17,695 nt of DNA, taken from contig JBHELG010000101.1 of NCBI GenBank assembly GCA_046263195.1, forward strand, positions 1 through 17,695, given 5' to 3'. The notes below the pieces were generated by a model, which was given only the letters and a program-made list of their open reading frames with translations, searched no databases and was not told where the DNA came from. Of this stretch, positions 17,590-17,695 are shown one piece after another. Position 1 is the stretch's first letter, and each line of letters starts with the position of its first letter. Both the position numbers and the translations under genes were made by a program. Source of the DNA: JBHELG01 sp046263195 (GTDB lineage: Bacteria; Actinomycetota; Nitriliruptoria; Nitriliruptorales; JAHWKO01).

Positions 17590-17695
17590 ATGGCTAAGGC
17601 GAAGTTCGAGCGGACGAAGCCGCATTTGAATATTGGGACGATTGGTCATATTGATCATGGTAAGACGACGTTGACTGCGGCGATTACGAATGTGT
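17590..17695 (+). CDS. tuf: Elongation factor Tu, 5' end only (second tuf copy)
   Basis: The first 35 codons are present and the gene runs off the right edge. It reads MAKAKFERTKPHLNIGTIG, then HIDHGKTTLTAAITNV, including the P-loop GHIDHGKT of the EF-Tu GTPase. ATG 17590 has a strong AAGGAG (17577-17582) seven bases upstream. Codon choice is striking: of the codons after ATG, nearly all end in G or T and only one (TTC) ends in C, including CAT, AAT, ATT, GAT, GGT and TTG. fusA just upstream, and the tuf end at the left edge, both favour C. Position after fusA is the usual str-operon site of tuf. Confidence 0.97.
   Translation, partial: MAKAKFERTKPHLNIGTIGHIDHGKTTLTAAITNV

Overview
This window is the core transcription/translation gene cluster of a high-GC bacterium. 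Every gene reads on the + strand. The organism is most likely a member of the Actinomycetota. Three things point there: the order tuf-rpmG-hadA-hadB-tRNA-Trp-secE-nusG-rplKAJL-rpoBC-rpsL-rpsG-fusA-tuf; a MaoC/FAS1-type dehydratase pair between rpmG and tRNA-Trp, as in mycobacteria and (with an extra gene) streptomycetes; and an RpoC of 1319 residues carrying the Glu/Arg-rich helical insert near residues 150-235 that is typical of actinobacterial beta-prime. Absence of hadC and murB at this site, and an unusually long NusG, suggest a lineage outside the well-known mycobacteria and streptomycetes. The class cannot be fixed from this window.

Layout. 1-1313: the 3' end of one tuf copy, rpmG (L33, zinc-ribbon form), and the translationally coupled hadA/hadB pair. 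1314-3340: a sigma70-type promoter, tRNA-Trp(CCA) with encoded 3' CCA, secE and nusG; NusG carries a 241-residue acidic N-terminal extension. 3341-6089: rplK, rplA, a 313-nt rplJ leader, rplJ and rplL. 6090-10035: a strong promoter, a long structured leader and rpoB. 10116-14075: rpoC. 14076-14506: a 431-nt non-coding gap with a promoter, a run of overlapping hairpins ending in an intrinsic terminator, and more stem-loops. 14507-17542: rpsL, rpsG and fusA. 17590-17695: the 5' end of a second tuf copy.

How it works together: the products are the protein exit channel (SecE), the elongation/termination factor NusG, the ribosomal stalk (L11, L1, L10, L12), L33, the RNA polymerase beta and beta-prime subunits, decoding-centre proteins S12 and S7, and elongation factors EF-G and EF-Tu. 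The only metabolic genes are hadA/hadB, predicted to form a (3R)-hydroxyacyl thioester dehydratase.

No mobile element, CRISPR array, phage gene or new protein system is visible. The interest lies in the regulation and in oddities of ordinary genes: a promoter-proximal switch-like terminator ahead of the str operon, recurring perfect hairpins just before Shine-Dalgarno sites, the long NusG tail, and two tuf ends with opposite codon habits.
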